NCBI GenBank assembly: GCA_016185755.1
Contig: JACPMX010000014.1
Span: 1 to 64,000, forward strand
Direction: 5' to 3'
Length of the DNA stretch: 64,000 bases
Source of the DNA: Candidatus Woesearchaeota archaeon
Lineage (GTDB): Archaea > Nanobdellota > Nanobdellia > Woesearchaeales > GW2011-AR4
In this document: positions 36,586-46,058 of the stretch, piece by piece
How the letters are laid out: each line of letters opens with the position of its first letter
Numbering within the stretch: position 1 is the stretch's first letter
Translations under genes and position numbers: made by a program
Notes under the pieces: generated by a model
The model's input: only the letters and a program-made list of their open reading frames with translations
Database searches by the model: none
What the model was told of the DNA's origin: nothing

Positions 36586-37759
36586 CGAGCAGCTTGAAGT
36601 TAAGGAATTCTCCAATGCAGAGGAGATAAGCGGCAAGCTCGCATTCCAGCAGCTTGAAGACAAGTTCATGCACTCAGTTCTTGAAAATGACAAGAAAGTC
36701 ATTGATTCCGGCAAGCTGATAAGCGATGCCATAAACCAGGGGATGTCTTCATTTTCCCCTGACCTTATGTTCGAGCAGCTTGTTAAAAATTACACCATAG
36801 CGAAGCAGATATATGGTGAGTCAATTGTAAGGCTTGTCTCGGGCTACGAGCCGGATTACATAAAGAAGAACATAGGAATCCCGGAATTTCAGAGAGACCT
36901 GAAAGAAAAGATACAGCAGAAGATTGAAGGGCTCAAGGAAGACGGCTTCTTGTCAAAGGACAATTCATTGTCTGAAAAAGGAATAGAGCTTGCATCTTTA
37001 GTCTTGTATTTTGAGGAGCTTGACAAGATAGTCCCTAAAGGAATTACTGGCGAAAAAATAAGCAGGAAAGCATTCATTTACGGCGAGAAGGAAGCTTCAA
37101 GGAATTACAAGAAAGGAGACAGGTACAGGGACATTGCACTGAAGAAGTCAGTGAAGCTTGCCATCAGGAGAAATCATAAGGACTTTGGCAATAAGGACCT
37201 TCAGGTATATGAGAAGCAGAGCAAGGGCCAGACTTACATCGTTTATGCGCTTGACGCGTCCGGCTCGATGAAAGGCAAAAAAATAGAGGCATGCAAGAAA
37301 GCAGGCATTGCGCTTGCCTATAAAGCCATCAATGAAAAAGACAAGGTCGGCCTTATCGTATTCGGCTCTGAAGTAAAGGAAATTGTTGAACCAACACTTG
37401 ACTTTACAGGACTGCTGAAGGAGATAACAAGGATAAGGGCATCAAAAGAGACTGACATCGTGTCAACCTTGAGGAAGGCAATTGAACTGTTCCCGAGCGA
37501 GCATATTACAAAGCACCTGATTCTCATAACAGACGCTTTGCCGACAAAAGGGGATTCTCCCGAAGAGTCAACTCTTGAGGAAGCCTCAAATGCAAGAAGC
37601 AGGGGAATAACAATATCCCTGATTGGGATTAATCTGGATGCAAAAGGCAGGAAATTAGCGGAGAAAATAGTGGAATTGGGTGAAGGGAGGCTTTATGTTG
37701 TTAAAAACCTGGAAGACGTTGACCAAATTGTGCTTGAGGACTATTATAGTGTTAGTTGA
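36572..37759 (+). CDS. VWA-domain (ChlD-like) partner protein
   Basis: IVYALDASGSMKGKKIEACKKAG MIDAS motif; overlaps AAA+ gene. Confidence 0.9.
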   Translation: MNTGSEQLEVKEFSNAEEISGKLAFQQLEDKFMHSVLENDKKVIDSGKLISDAINQGMSSFSPDLMFEQLVKNYTIAKQIYGESIVRLVSGYEPDYIKKNIGIPEFQRDLKEKIQQKIEGLKEDGFLSKDNSLSEKGIELASLVLYFEELDKIVPKGITGEKISRKAFIYGEKEASRNYKKGDRYRDIALKKSVKLAIRRNHKDFGNKDLQVYEKQSKGQTYIVYALDASGSMKGKKIEACKKAGIALAYKAINEKDKVGLIVFGSEVKEIVEPTLDFTGLLKEITRIRASKETDIVSTLRKAIELFPSEHITKHLILITDALPTKGDSPEESTLEEASNARSRGITISLIGINLDAKGRKLAEKIVELGEGRLYVVKNLEDVDQIVLEDYYSVS

Positions 37760-38194
37760 TTATCTTATATTTAAACCAGCTAATTTTTCCATCATTTGTT
37801 CTACACCCATCGAATCCCCAAAAATTTTGAAATCTTCAGATCTCCAAATACCAAAACGTTTACCATAACCAATAAGCAAGACTTGGGCATCTTTACCTAT
37901 ACCTAAATGCCCTCTAAATCTTTCTGGCAATTTTAGCCCTCTTGTCATGCCATTTATAATTAATTTTTCTAAAGGTACTGATGAGCCTTCCGGCAACTCA
38001 AGATTTTCTTGAGGATTCTTTAGGACCTCTTCTATAGGATGAACAATTAAATAATTGAACCCGCTTGAATTCTCTTTTTCTAGAACATAATCTTTGTCAC
38101 ACTCGTAAAAAGATCTTACAGCTTCAGGTATATGCAAGTTTCCTTCCGTTACCCTGCTGGGTACCCTACCGTAAAAAATAAATTTTCCCGCCAT
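37760..38194 (-). CDS. tandem AbrB/MraZ-like protein
   Basis: FYGRVPSRVTEGNLHIPEAVRSFY and IINGMTRGLKLPERFRGHLGIGKDAQVLLIGYGKRFGIWRSEDF; inner start at 38194 because the track ORF overlaps the divergent gene. Confidence 0.7.
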   Translation of the reverse strand: MAGKFIFYGRVPSRVTEGNLHIPEAVRSFYECDKDYVLEKENSSGFNYLIVHPIEEVLKNPQENLELPEGSSVPLEKLIINGMTRGLKLPERFRGHLGIGKDAQVLLIGYGKRFGIWRSEDFKIFGDSMGVEQMMEKLAGLNIR

Positions 38195-38294
38195 AGTTAG
38201 ACATAGTTTGCTCTTTTTATAAAACTTTCTATTAATACTAATCATATAGTAGTAACAATTACATTTAAATATACCTTTTATTTTCTTAAATCTT

Positions 38295-38900
38295 ATGAAA
38301 ATCCTGGCCTTTACAGACATCCACGGCTCTTCGCTTGCATTAAGAAGGATAGGGCAGAAGATAAAAGCCCAAAACCCCGATTTGCTTGTCTGTGCAGGCG
38401 ACATCTCAATCTTCGAGCACGGCATAGTGGGAATAGTAAGGAAACTCAACAGGTTAAACAAGATGGTAATAATGGTCCACGGCAACCATGAGGATGATTC
38501 AACTTTCGTGAAATGCTCAAAGCTGTTCAGGAACATCATATTTATCCATAAGAAACATTTCATAAAAAACAGCACGTTGTTCCTCGGCTACGGCGGAGGG
38601 GGATTTTCCTTGACAGACAGGGAATTTGAAAAAACTGCCAATGCAAAGTTCAAAAAAACAATCAAATCCAATAAGGGCAAGAAGATAGTCCTGATTACGC
38701 ATGCCCCCCCATACAAGACAAGGCTTGACAAGCTGGGCCAAGGGCACTGCGGCAACAAGTCAATAAGGCAGTTCATCGATAAAAATAAAATTGATTACTT
38801 GATTTGCGGCCACCTGCACGAGAATTTCGGAAAAGAGGATAAAATAAAGAAAACAAAGATAATCAACCCCGGGCCTTTCGGGAAGATTATCAGCGTGTGA
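38295..38900 (+). CDS. metallophosphoesterase
   Basis: MKILAFTDIHGS; VCAGDIS; VHGNHED; GHLHE. Confidence 0.92.
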   Translation: MKILAFTDIHGSSLALRRIGQKIKAQNPDLLVCAGDISIFEHGIVGIVRKLNRLNKMVIMVHGNHEDDSTFVKCSKLFRNIIFIHKKHFIKNSTLFLGYGGGGFSLTDREFEKTANAKFKKTIKSNKGKKIVLITHAPPYKTRLDKLGQGHCGNKSIRQFIDKNKIDYLICGHLHENFGKEDKIKKTKIINPGPFGKIISV

Positions 38901-38908
38901 CTGCAAAT

Positions 38909-39613
38909 ATGGTCCGGCACAACAAATTCATAAGTTATTTTCTGGCAGCAATTTTTTCTATACCTCTTGGCATTTTAATCACTTCGGTATTGCTGTATTT
39001 TGCAAGCTTTGCTTTTAACGGCGTGCCAAAAATAGTTTTCACCTCCATAGCACTATTTGGATTATTTATGGCCGCAACTTTCATTTCAATGATAGCGGAA
39101 GCCAAGCTAAACTTTGGTGCAGTAGCCCTTACACTTGCAATAGGGGCATTTTACCTAATAAGCCAAAATTATCCATCTTCTCGATATAATTTAGTCATAT
39201 TTTTTTCATTGGCATTCATTGCAGCGTCTGTTTTTATGAATGCCGGGAAAGCTGAGCGTCTTTGCCAAAGCGCTGATGCAGTTTTGGCGATACACGCCCT
39301 ACAGGTTATCATGCTGCTGATTTCGGCTTTTGTATCAATTTGGCTTAGGCAGTTAAGGGTGTACATTGCAGTAATGGCGTTATCAGGATTTTTCATATGG
39401 AAGTTTTTTGGATGGTGCCCTGCCACATTCCTGGAGCAAAAATTGCGCAAAATTAGGGGAGAAAAAATTAATTTTGAGGAAAAAGGATGCATAGGGCACT
39501 ATATTGGAAAATGGCTTGGCCTGGAAGTTTCTGCCAAGAAAGTGGAGATGTCAACTTACGTCCTGGAAGCGCTATTGTTTGCCTGGTGGGGGATTGATTT
39601 TCTTTTATTTTAA
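38909..39613 (+). CDS. multi-TM membrane protein, hypothetical
   Basis: Multiple hydrophobic helices; inner Met preferred. Confidence 0.6.
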   Translation: MVRHNKFISYFLAAIFSIPLGILITSVLLYFASFAFNGVPKIVFTSIALFGLFMAATFISMIAEAKLNFGAVALTLAIGAFYLISQNYPSSRYNLVIFFSLAFIAASVFMNAGKAERLCQSADAVLAIHALQVIMLLISAFVSIWLRQLRVYIAVMALSGFFIWKFFGWCPATFLEQKLRKIRGEKINFEEKGCIGHYIGKWLGLEVSAKKVEMSTYVLEALLFAWWGIDFLLF

Positions 39614-39630
39614 TTAATTTAAAATCCAGG

Positions 39631-40587
39631 TCAATCAAATTTCATAACCCTTCCTTCAAAATCCTCTTTCATAAGCAAAACTACCCTTGAAGGCTCGTGT
39701 TCGTCAATAAGCTTGTAGCCAGCATGATTCGCTATCTCCAAAGCAAACTGCTTGACTTCTTCATGCTCCGGCATGTTCGCCTGCTCCAGCCTCTCCCTTG
39801 ACATGCCGACCCACATGTATGCCTTGACCTCGACGAACAAAGGAGCGCTTAGTTTTATGATTTCAGCCCATTGATCTGGATGCACCATGTTCATCCCTTT
39901 GATTAATGTGAATCGAAGGACCGTCCTCATTTTTTCCTTTAATTTTGGAAGCAAGGTTAATGTTTGAGTTAACCCCTGCCATGCATTCTTGATTATGGGC
40001 CTGTCAATTATATTGAACAGTTCCTCATTCGGGGCATCAACAGAAATGTAAAGCTGTGTAGGGGGCTCATCAAGCAGTTTTTCAATCCTTTCCGGCAATA
40101 AGCCGTTGCTTACTACAAAAGTGGAGAAATTTTTTTTCTTGTATTCATTAATCAGCTCAGGCAGCTTTGGGTACAAAGTAGGCTCCCCATCCAAAGAAAT
40201 AGCAACATGTTGCGGCTCCATAGCCCTTTCGTATTTCTCTTTGCTTGTTTTTTCATTGCCCCCGAAACCCGAAAGCAATTTTTTTTGGGCATCTATGGTG
40301 TCCTCAACTATGTCTGCCGGCTCGTCAATTCCGCTTTCCATTGCAGGCTGGGTATGGTATCTTAAATCCCTCCAGCAGAAAACGCATGCATTGTTGCACA
40401 CGTAAGTCGGGGTCATCTGGATGCACTGGTGGCTGTTGATGCCGTAGAACTTGCTCTTGTAGCATCCCCCCTCCCCTTTCAGGTCGCTCTTTGTCCAGTG
40501 GCAGGCCTTGACTCTGGTATGCCTGCCCACCACCCCATACTGCTGCTTTTTCAGTATCAGCTGCACATCCGCTGTTATCATGCTCAC
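39631..40587 (-). CDS. taw1: Taw1/TYW1-like 4-demethylwyosine synthase, radical SAM
   Basis: YVCNNACVFCWRDLRYHTQP CxxxCxxC motif; HVAISLDGEPTLYPKLPELI. Confidence 0.92.
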   Translation of the reverse strand: MSMITADVQLILKKQQYGVVGRHTRVKACHWTKSDLKGEGGCYKSKFYGINSHQCIQMTPTYVCNNACVFCWRDLRYHTQPAMESGIDEPADIVEDTIDAQKKLLSGFGGNEKTSKEKYERAMEPQHVAISLDGEPTLYPKLPELINEYKKKNFSTFVVSNGLLPERIEKLLDEPPTQLYISVDAPNEELFNIIDRPIIKNAWQGLTQTLTLLPKLKEKMRTVLRFTLIKGMNMVHPDQWAEIIKLSAPLFVEVKAYMWVGMSRERLEQANMPEHEEVKQFALEIANHAGYKLIDEHEPSRVVLLMKEDFEGRVMKFD

Positions 40588-40633
40588 CAGTTAGACACAA
40601 ATCTATATAAACTTTAAGTTTTTTATCCATACA

Positions 40634-41137
40634 ATGGACGTTAAGCCTGCATTGAAAAAGCTTGAGCAAAGCAGCAATTTCAGGGAATGGCACAATAAGA
40701 ACAAGAACACTTACTTCTCATACGCTTTCAAGATTCCGCAGGAGATGGGCTTGAGCGACTGGCAGCTCGGATTTTACAACAGGAAGAATGACAAGATAAC
40801 TACTTTTGTAGTTACAGCTGACAAAATTGAAGTGAGGCCTGAAGAAGAGATATTCAAGAAGGATGACATGGAGGTCAATGAGGTTAGCATTGACAAGGTA
40901 AAGATTACATTTGACAATGCAATTGAGAAGGCAAGCGAGTTCCAGCAGAAGAGTTTCCCGAAAGACAGGAGCATAAAGACGATCGTGATACTGCAGAATA
41001 TGCAAAAGATTGGCAATGTCTGGAACATAACATACGTTACAGAGGCTTTCAACACCCTGAACATGAAGATAGACGCATCAAACGGAGACGTGCTTGAGCA
41101 CAATCTTTCATCAATATTCTCATTTAGAAAGCAATAG
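40634..41137 (+). CDS. hypothetical protein
   Basis: 167 aa ORF. Confidence 0.6.
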   Translation: MDVKPALKKLEQSSNFREWHNKNKNTYFSYAFKIPQEMGLSDWQLGFYNRKNDKITTFVVTADKIEVRPEEEIFKKDDMEVNEVSIDKVKITFDNAIEKASEFQQKSFPKDRSIKTIVILQNMQKIGNVWNITYVTEAFNTLNMKIDASNGDVLEHNLSSIFSFRKQ

Positions 41138-41229
41138 GTGGGATATAGCCTAATAAAAACTATATTTCTTAATTGCGATTTATTTAAATATAAGCTTGAT
41201 GCCATAAAACAGTTTTCTTTGTGGTTAAG

Positions 41230-41664
41230 ATGGGATTAAAAGTGAAAATCAAAAAAATAGCGGATGTCAAAACGCCGTTCTATGCCCATAAAGGGGACTC
41301 GGGGATGGACTTGTATGCAGCAGAGGAGTGCACGCTTAATCCGATGGAAAGGAAGCTTGTTGCTACAGGCATCAGGATTTCTGTTCCTTACGGGTATGAA
41401 GCGCAGATAAGGCCGAAAAGCGGCCTTGCCATAGAGCATGGAATAAGCCATGCTAACTGCGTTGGCACTATAGACTCATCATACAGGGGGGAGATAAAAA
41501 TCCCCATGATTAACCTAAGCGGCAAGCCATACAGGATTGAAAAGGGCAGGAAAATAGGCCAGATTGTGTTTGCAAAGGTTGAGGAAGCCGTTTTGGAGGA
41601 AGTGCAGGAGCTGGACGAGACTACAAGAAATGAAAAAGGATTTGGCAGCACTGGTTTAGATTAA
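41230..41664 (+). CDS. dut: dUTPase
   Basis: YAHKGDSGMDLYAAE; PKSGLAIEHGI; GTIDSSYRGEI; C-terminal GFGSTG. Confidence 0.93.
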   Translation: MGLKVKIKKIADVKTPFYAHKGDSGMDLYAAEECTLNPMERKLVATGIRISVPYGYEAQIRPKSGLAIEHGISHANCVGTIDSSYRGEIKIPMINLSGKPYRIEKGRKIGQIVFAKVEEAVLEEVQELDETTRNEKGFGSTGLD

Positions 41665-41682
41665 AAAAAGAGGTGTATTTTT

Positions 41683-41790
41683 GTGGGAAAGGATACTAGC
41701 AGGCCGGTAAGGTTCAAGACAATACAAAAAAACACGAAGCTTGGCGAGTTTGTCGAGGAAGCAGAGTCCGAGGAAAAACAGATAGATTAA
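41683..41790 (+). CDS. 35-aa acidic small protein (GTG start)
   Basis: AGGTG at 41671 then GTG: (M)GKDTSRPVRFKTIQKNTKLGEFVEEAESEEKQID. Confidence 0.4.
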   Translation: MGKDTSRPVRFKTIQKNTKLGEFVEEAESEEKQID

Positions 41791-41851
41791 TTCTTACTTC
41801 TAAGTAGTTATAAAGAAAAGATTTAAAAACAAAAGAGAATACCCGTATTCT

Positions 41852-42232
41852 ATGGGTGGTTTTAACAGGAAGTCAGAAGCAGGCCTTGTAGCCATACTTA
41901 TCATCATTATAGTCTTTTTTTTCTTTGGATGGCTTATCAATATAGGCCAGAGGGAGTGCAGAAGCAATCGTGACTGCGGCTCCGAATCATACTGCGGCTC
42001 TGACTTTTCATGCCATCAATACCCGACAATACAAAAAACTGTTGTGCAGTACAATTTATTCTGGCCGGCGCTCATAATGGGCATGGCCATAGTTGGTGCA
42101 GCATGGGTTTTCAGGCAGCCAAGGCCGGAAACAAATGTTGTTGTGGAAAAAGTAGAGGTTAAAGAGCCTAAGGAAGTCGAGGATATTTCAGAGCCTTACT
42201 ACAAGAGCGACAGCAATATAAGGGCGCCTTAG
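41852..42232 (+). CDS. two-TM hypothetical protein with Cys-rich extracellular loop
   Basis: CRSNRDCGSESYCGSDFSC between TM segments. Confidence 0.6.
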   Translation: MGGFNRKSEAGLVAILIIIIVFFFFGWLINIGQRECRSNRDCGSESYCGSDFSCHQYPTIQKTVVQYNLFWPALIMGMAIVGAAWVFRQPRPETNVVVEKVEVKEPKEVEDISEPYYKSDSNIRAP

Positions 42233-42849
42233 CCAAGAATTCTGTCTATATATTTCTTCAAGTCCCTGAACACATCATCCAATGGCCTTGACGAGTCTAT
42301 AATCTTTATGTTATCCTTCAGCAGCCTCGGCATTTTCAGGAATACTTTCCTTATCTTTTCCATGAATTCAAGCTGCTCGAACTTTTCCTTTTCCCTGTAA
42401 GCGATTCTCTCCAATGCTATGGAAGGCTCTACATCAAGGACAAAAGCAATATCCGGCTTCCTGAATCTCTTGTTTTTTGCAATTATGTCATTTATTTTCA
42501 TCCCTTGGGCACTCTGGAAAGCGATTGTTGAGTAATAATACCTGTCGCAAAGCACTATGTTGAGCTCGTGCTTCCCTGAGCTTTCAAGGAAAGGCTCGAT
42601 TGCATTCATGAGATGCTGCTCCCTGTCTTTTATGAACAGCTCAGCGAGCTTCTCGCTGCTGCTTCCGGGATCTTTCTCCTGCCTGAGCATTTTTCTTATC
42701 TGCTCGCCGTACACCCCATTTGTAGGCTCTCTTGTGGTCAGAATCCTGTATTTCTTGCTCTTCGAGAAGAGGTAGTTATGAAGCATCTTCACTATTTCGC
42801 TCTTTCCTGAGCCGTCAATGCCGTCAACAACAATGAACAGGCCTTTCAT
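42229..42849 (-). CDS. tmk: thymidylate kinase
   Basis: FIVVDGIDGSGKSEIVKML; TTREPTNGVYG; CDRYYYSTIAFQ. Confidence 0.93.
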   Translation of the reverse strand: MKGLFIVVDGIDGSGKSEIVKMLHNYLFSKSKKYRILTTREPTNGVYGEQIRKMLRQEKDPGSSSEKLAELFIKDREQHLMNAIEPFLESSGKHELNIVLCDRYYYSTIAFQSAQGMKINDIIAKNKRFRKPDIAFVLDVEPSIALERIAYREKEKFEQLEFMEKIRKVFLKMPRLLKDNIKIIDSSRPLDDVFRDLKKYIDRILG

Positions 42850-42896
42850 GGCTTCTTGTGCTTCGGGTTCATTTATTAAGTTTATGAAAGAATTAT

Positions 42897-43799
42897 CTAG
42901 ATTTTCATCTCTTCCGCGCTTTTCCTCTCAAAATAGAGGTCTTTTACATCATGATATACTTTTGCCTGCTCCTCCGGCTTTATTTTGTTGTATATCCTCA
43001 TTATCTCGATGTAATTCCTTTTTGCAGCTTCAAGGTCGAACCTCATAAGGGCATCTCTTGCTGAATTTAGCCTGCTCTGGATTGAGGAAACATCATTTTG
43101 CACTTCAGGATCCGGCTGGCTTTCAGCTTTCTTGGCTTCTTTTTTCCCGAATATCTTCTTGAGCATTGACGGCCTTTCAGTTTGCTTTATCTTCTCGATT
43201 GCGCTTTTTATCTCATCTTCCGCCTCTTCAATCTCCCTTGGTTTTGCTGCATCTAAACCGCGTTCAGAACCCGATTCCTGGTCCAAATCTGCCCCAAATT
43301 CCTTGTCGATGTCAAGATCCTCCAGATTATCCGGCATTTCGATTTCTTCCGGCTTTTCGATCTCGGGAATGCCAAAATCCTTGGACATGTCTTTTGGAAG
43401 AAGAAAATCAGGCTCCTCAAGATCCTCTTTTTTGGGCTTGCTTGATGGTTTCAGCAGCTTTACAGCAGCTTTTGGCTTTTTTAGCGGCTTGGCTTTTGGC
43501 AATGCAATATTTTTTATAAGCCTTTTCTGCTCTTTTTTTATTGCAGGCTTTTTTAGCGCCTTGAGCTTAGGCTCAGCCTTTATTTTGGGTTGCTTTTCAG
43601 CCAATGCTTTTTTCGGGCTTTTGGCCTTCAGGCCCTCCACTTCTTTAAACAGGTCCTCAAGCTCCTCGTCTTTATGTTGCCTGGCCTTGGGCTTTGCCTC
43701 AGAAACATCATGCCTTTCCTCCTCAAGATCCATGCTTGGAAAAGGCGGCGGAGGGGGCAGCAGCTCGTCACTTTTAGGCTTTAATTTAGAGAACAGCAT
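42897..43799 (-). CDS. Lys/Pro-rich linker protein with C-terminal helical domain
   Basis: PPPPPF start and charged low-complexity centre; layout like 23828-24475. Confidence 0.6.
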   Translation of the reverse strand: MLFSKLKPKSDELLPPPPPFPSMDLEEERHDVSEAKPKARQHKDEELEDLFKEVEGLKAKSPKKALAEKQPKIKAEPKLKALKKPAIKKEQKRLIKNIALPKAKPLKKPKAAVKLLKPSSKPKKEDLEEPDFLLPKDMSKDFGIPEIEKPEEIEMPDNLEDLDIDKEFGADLDQESGSERGLDAAKPREIEEAEDEIKSAIEKIKQTERPSMLKKIFGKKEAKKAESQPDPEVQNDVSSIQSRLNSARDALMRFDLEAAKRNYIEIMRIYNKIKPEEQAKVYHDVKDLYFERKSAEEMKI

Positions 43800-43854
43800 T
43801 ACAATACCTCTTTTTTCATATGCCTTTTATTTTGTTTTTAAATACTTTATTGTT

Positions 43855-44088
43855 TTAATCAGAAATTTCTATGAGCTTTTCCCTTGATTTAAGCCCTGCA
43901 ATGATTTTTACTTTCTTTTTCAATAATTTTGAGAGGAATTTAATTACCTTTATGTTGGCTTTATTATTCTCAGGCCTTGCCTTTATGCTCAGCCTGTATG
44001 CATCCTTTTCTTTGTCAAAGCCCTCTATTTTGTTTTCTTTCGAATTGGGCTTGACTATGATTTTGAATCTTCGGCTTTTTATGTCCAT
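43855..44088 (-). CDS. DUF167 (YggU) family protein
   Basis: IIVKPNSKENKIEGFDKEKDAYRLSIKARPENNKANIKVIKFLSKLLKK. Confidence 0.88.
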   Translation of the reverse strand: MDIKSRRFKIIVKPNSKENKIEGFDKEKDAYRLSIKARPENNKANIKVIKFLSKLLKKKVKIIAGLKSREKLIEISD

Positions 44089-44106
44089 ATTAAAGAAATA
44101 TAACTG

Positions 44107-44406
44107 TTACACTTTAATGTCCAAAAAATTTCCAGCTAGCAGCTCTTCAACTGCCTCTGGAAGCGGCCTTCTTGGCATGGTACCTATAATCTCCATTAGC
44201 TCACGCAGCTGTTCATAGGTCAGAGGAGGCATTCTATCATACCCTGTATCGGTTGCTGCAACAGGAGAGACAGGTTTAACCCCATATCCTGTGTCAGAAG
44301 CCTGCGCACGCAAGTAAATATTAATGCTGCTAACCCTGCTTATCATAGCAATTTGAATAATAATTCCATATTTAAATCTTTCTTTTTCACTACTTTTAAA
44401 TAACAA
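44107..44406 (-). CDS. hypothetical protein
   Basis: ORF, 99 aa. Confidence 0.4.
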   Translation of the reverse strand: MLFKSSEKERFKYGIIIQIAMISRVSSINIYLRAQASDTGYGVKPVSPVAATDTGYDRMPPLTYEQLRELMEIIGTMPRRPLPEAVEELLAGNFLDIKV

Positions 44407-44446
44407 AAATAGAAAGGTTTATAAATGACTAAATTGTCCTTATTTT

Positions 44447-44923
44447 ATGTCAGAAGTTAAACCTTTGGAATTACTTGTAATAGATGATGAGCCTCATGTT
44501 CTTGACCTATGGAAGGAATTTTTTGAACTTAGTGGAGCAAGAGTTACTAAAGCATCGAGTGGAAATGAAGGTATTGAATTGTACAATGCAAGACTTGCAG
44601 ATAATCCGTACGATGCTGTAATTTCAGACTTAAACATGAGTAATGGAAGTGGCGTTGACGTAACAAGAGCAGTTAAAATATTATCCCCCTTAACACAGGT
44701 AATAGTTATAACAGGTCGGGAGGCCAACGAAGAGTATGCAAGACTTAGACAAGAACTTGGAGAGCTAAAACCGGATGCTGTTTTAACCAAGCCAATACAG
44801 TTTGATGATATACAATACTTGGTTGATAAAATAAGGCATGTATTGGATATGAGAAAAAGGGTACAATCCGACTACACCCTGCAGCCCGATGAATACATCA
44901 GGCCTAAACCCAGTCAATCATAA
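44447..44923 (+). CDS. stand-alone response-regulator receiver domain
   Basis: LLVIDDEPHVLDLW; AVISDLNMSNGSG; VLTKPIQ. Confidence 0.9.
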   Translation: MSEVKPLELLVIDDEPHVLDLWKEFFELSGARVTKASSGNEGIELYNARLADNPYDAVISDLNMSNGSGVDVTRAVKILSPLTQVIVITGREANEEYARLRQELGELKPDAVLTKPIQFDDIQYLVDKIRHVLDMRKRVQSDYTLQPDEYIRPKPSQS

Positions 44924-45231
44924 TCTCGCCAGGTATGCCCGCATTTCTCGCATTTCAGGAATTTTGTTTCAGGCTCATCCCCGGCTCTAGTCTGCACCAG
45001 CCAGAAGTAAGCTGTCCTGTGGCCGCATTTCGGGCATTCGGCAGTTGTCTTTGGCAAAGTCTGCAGTTCGCCCTTGTCTATCACTTCTACTTCCTTTTCA
45101 GTCTTCTGCACGGTTTCCCTTACAGTGGCTCCGCCTAACTGGGTTGTCTTGTAGCCGCACGAGCATGTGAGCATTTTCTTGCTGTCCTCTTTCCTCGGCA
45201 CCAGTATGGAGCCGCATTTCGGGCAAAACAT
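44914..45231 (-). CDS. tfs: transcription factor S (TFIIS/RPB9-like)
   Basis: MFCPKCGSILVPRK; CPKCGHRTAYFWLVQTRAGDEPETKFLKCEKCGHTWRDYD. Confidence 0.95.
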   Translation of the reverse strand: MFCPKCGSILVPRKEDSKKMLTCSCGYKTTQLGGATVRETVQKTEKEVEVIDKGELQTLPKTTAECPKCGHRTAYFWLVQTRAGDEPETKFLKCEKCGHTWRDYD

Positions 45232-45284
45232 AAGAACAGACTTTTAGCAAATCATATTTAAATTTAACCTTTTTGCCCGGGGAT

Positions 45285-45337
45285 ATGGCGAACCGCAGGG
45301 TTAATTAGGCAAATAGATGTGGTTCGCTATTAGCCTA
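45285..45337 (+). ncRNA. candidate structured RNA (13-bp stem, possible pseudoknot)
   Basis: ATGGCGAACCGCA(45285-45297)/TGTGGTTCGCTAT(45318-45330) with two GU pairs on the plus strand; loop TAGGC(45306-45310) complementary to GCCTA(45333-45337); AT-rich TATTTAAATTTA just upstream. Confidence 0.4.
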
Positions 45338-45358
45338 CCAATACAGATCAACTGATAT

Positions 45359-45994
45359 TTATTGGCCGGCTATATCGGCAAATAATCCTATCAGCTCAAC
45401 GAACCATATTTTTATATAGCCTATTAGCGGGATACGAAGCACGGCATTCCCGACTATACTCTCTTCGCTTATCCTGGTTTCATCCAAAAGCGGGCTCTTT
45501 ATGGAGGCGGGGTTTGTCTTGTAATTGTCGCCCTTTGTCTGAAAATAATAAGCGCCGTCAGCTTGCCATTTCCTGACAACCCTGTGTATTATCGGAGTTT
45601 GCCTGCTCCAGAAAACAACAACATCCCCGGCCTGTATGTCTTTCGCTTCCTTTCCTTTTAAGACCATTATGTCGCCTTTATTAAAGCCGTTCTTCAGGGG
45701 ATAGCCGGTAAATTCTTCTTTTCCTATGCCGTTGTCGGCATACCATTTGCCTGAGCTTTCCCACCATGCTTCAAAACCATTGTCGTGCTCCATGCTCTCG
45801 CTCACGACAGCTACAACAGGATGCGTGGTATTAAGCACAAATCCCAATCCCGGGTATACAATGAACTTGATGAGTATGAAAGCAAGCGCTATATTGACAA
45901 TCCAGCTCCATATGCTGTTGTCTTCCCATACGAAATGCCATACTTTCTTCCATGTTTTCTTCCATTTCATAAGCCTGCTTTTTGCCAAAAACAA
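45359..45994 (-). CDS. signal peptidase I
   Basis: VVSESMEHDNG; GDVVVFWSRQTPIIHRVVRK; TKGDNYKTNP. Confidence 0.88.
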   Translation of the reverse strand: MFLAKSRLMKWKKTWKKVWHFVWEDNSIWSWIVNIALAFILIKFIVYPGLGFVLNTTHPVVAVVSESMEHDNGFEAWWESSGKWYADNGIGKEEFTGYPLKNGFNKGDIMVLKGKEAKDIQAGDVVVFWSRQTPIIHRVVRKWQADGAYYFQTKGDNYKTNPASIKSPLLDETRISEESIVGNAVLRIPLIGYIKIWFVELIGLFADIAGQ

Positions 45995-46058
45995 TAAAAA
46001 GGTTTGCTTTTAAAATTAGAATAAATACTTAAATAAAACTCAATAATCAACCGGGATA

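Noticed and set aside
38195-38575. N-terminal extension of the MraZ-like ORF
   Set aside because: Would overlap the divergent metallophosphoesterase start; inner Met at 38194 begins the conserved part.
43132-43887. 251-aa plus-strand ORF
   Set aside because: Antisense shadow of the 42897-43799 charged protein; Ser/Phe-rich artefact.
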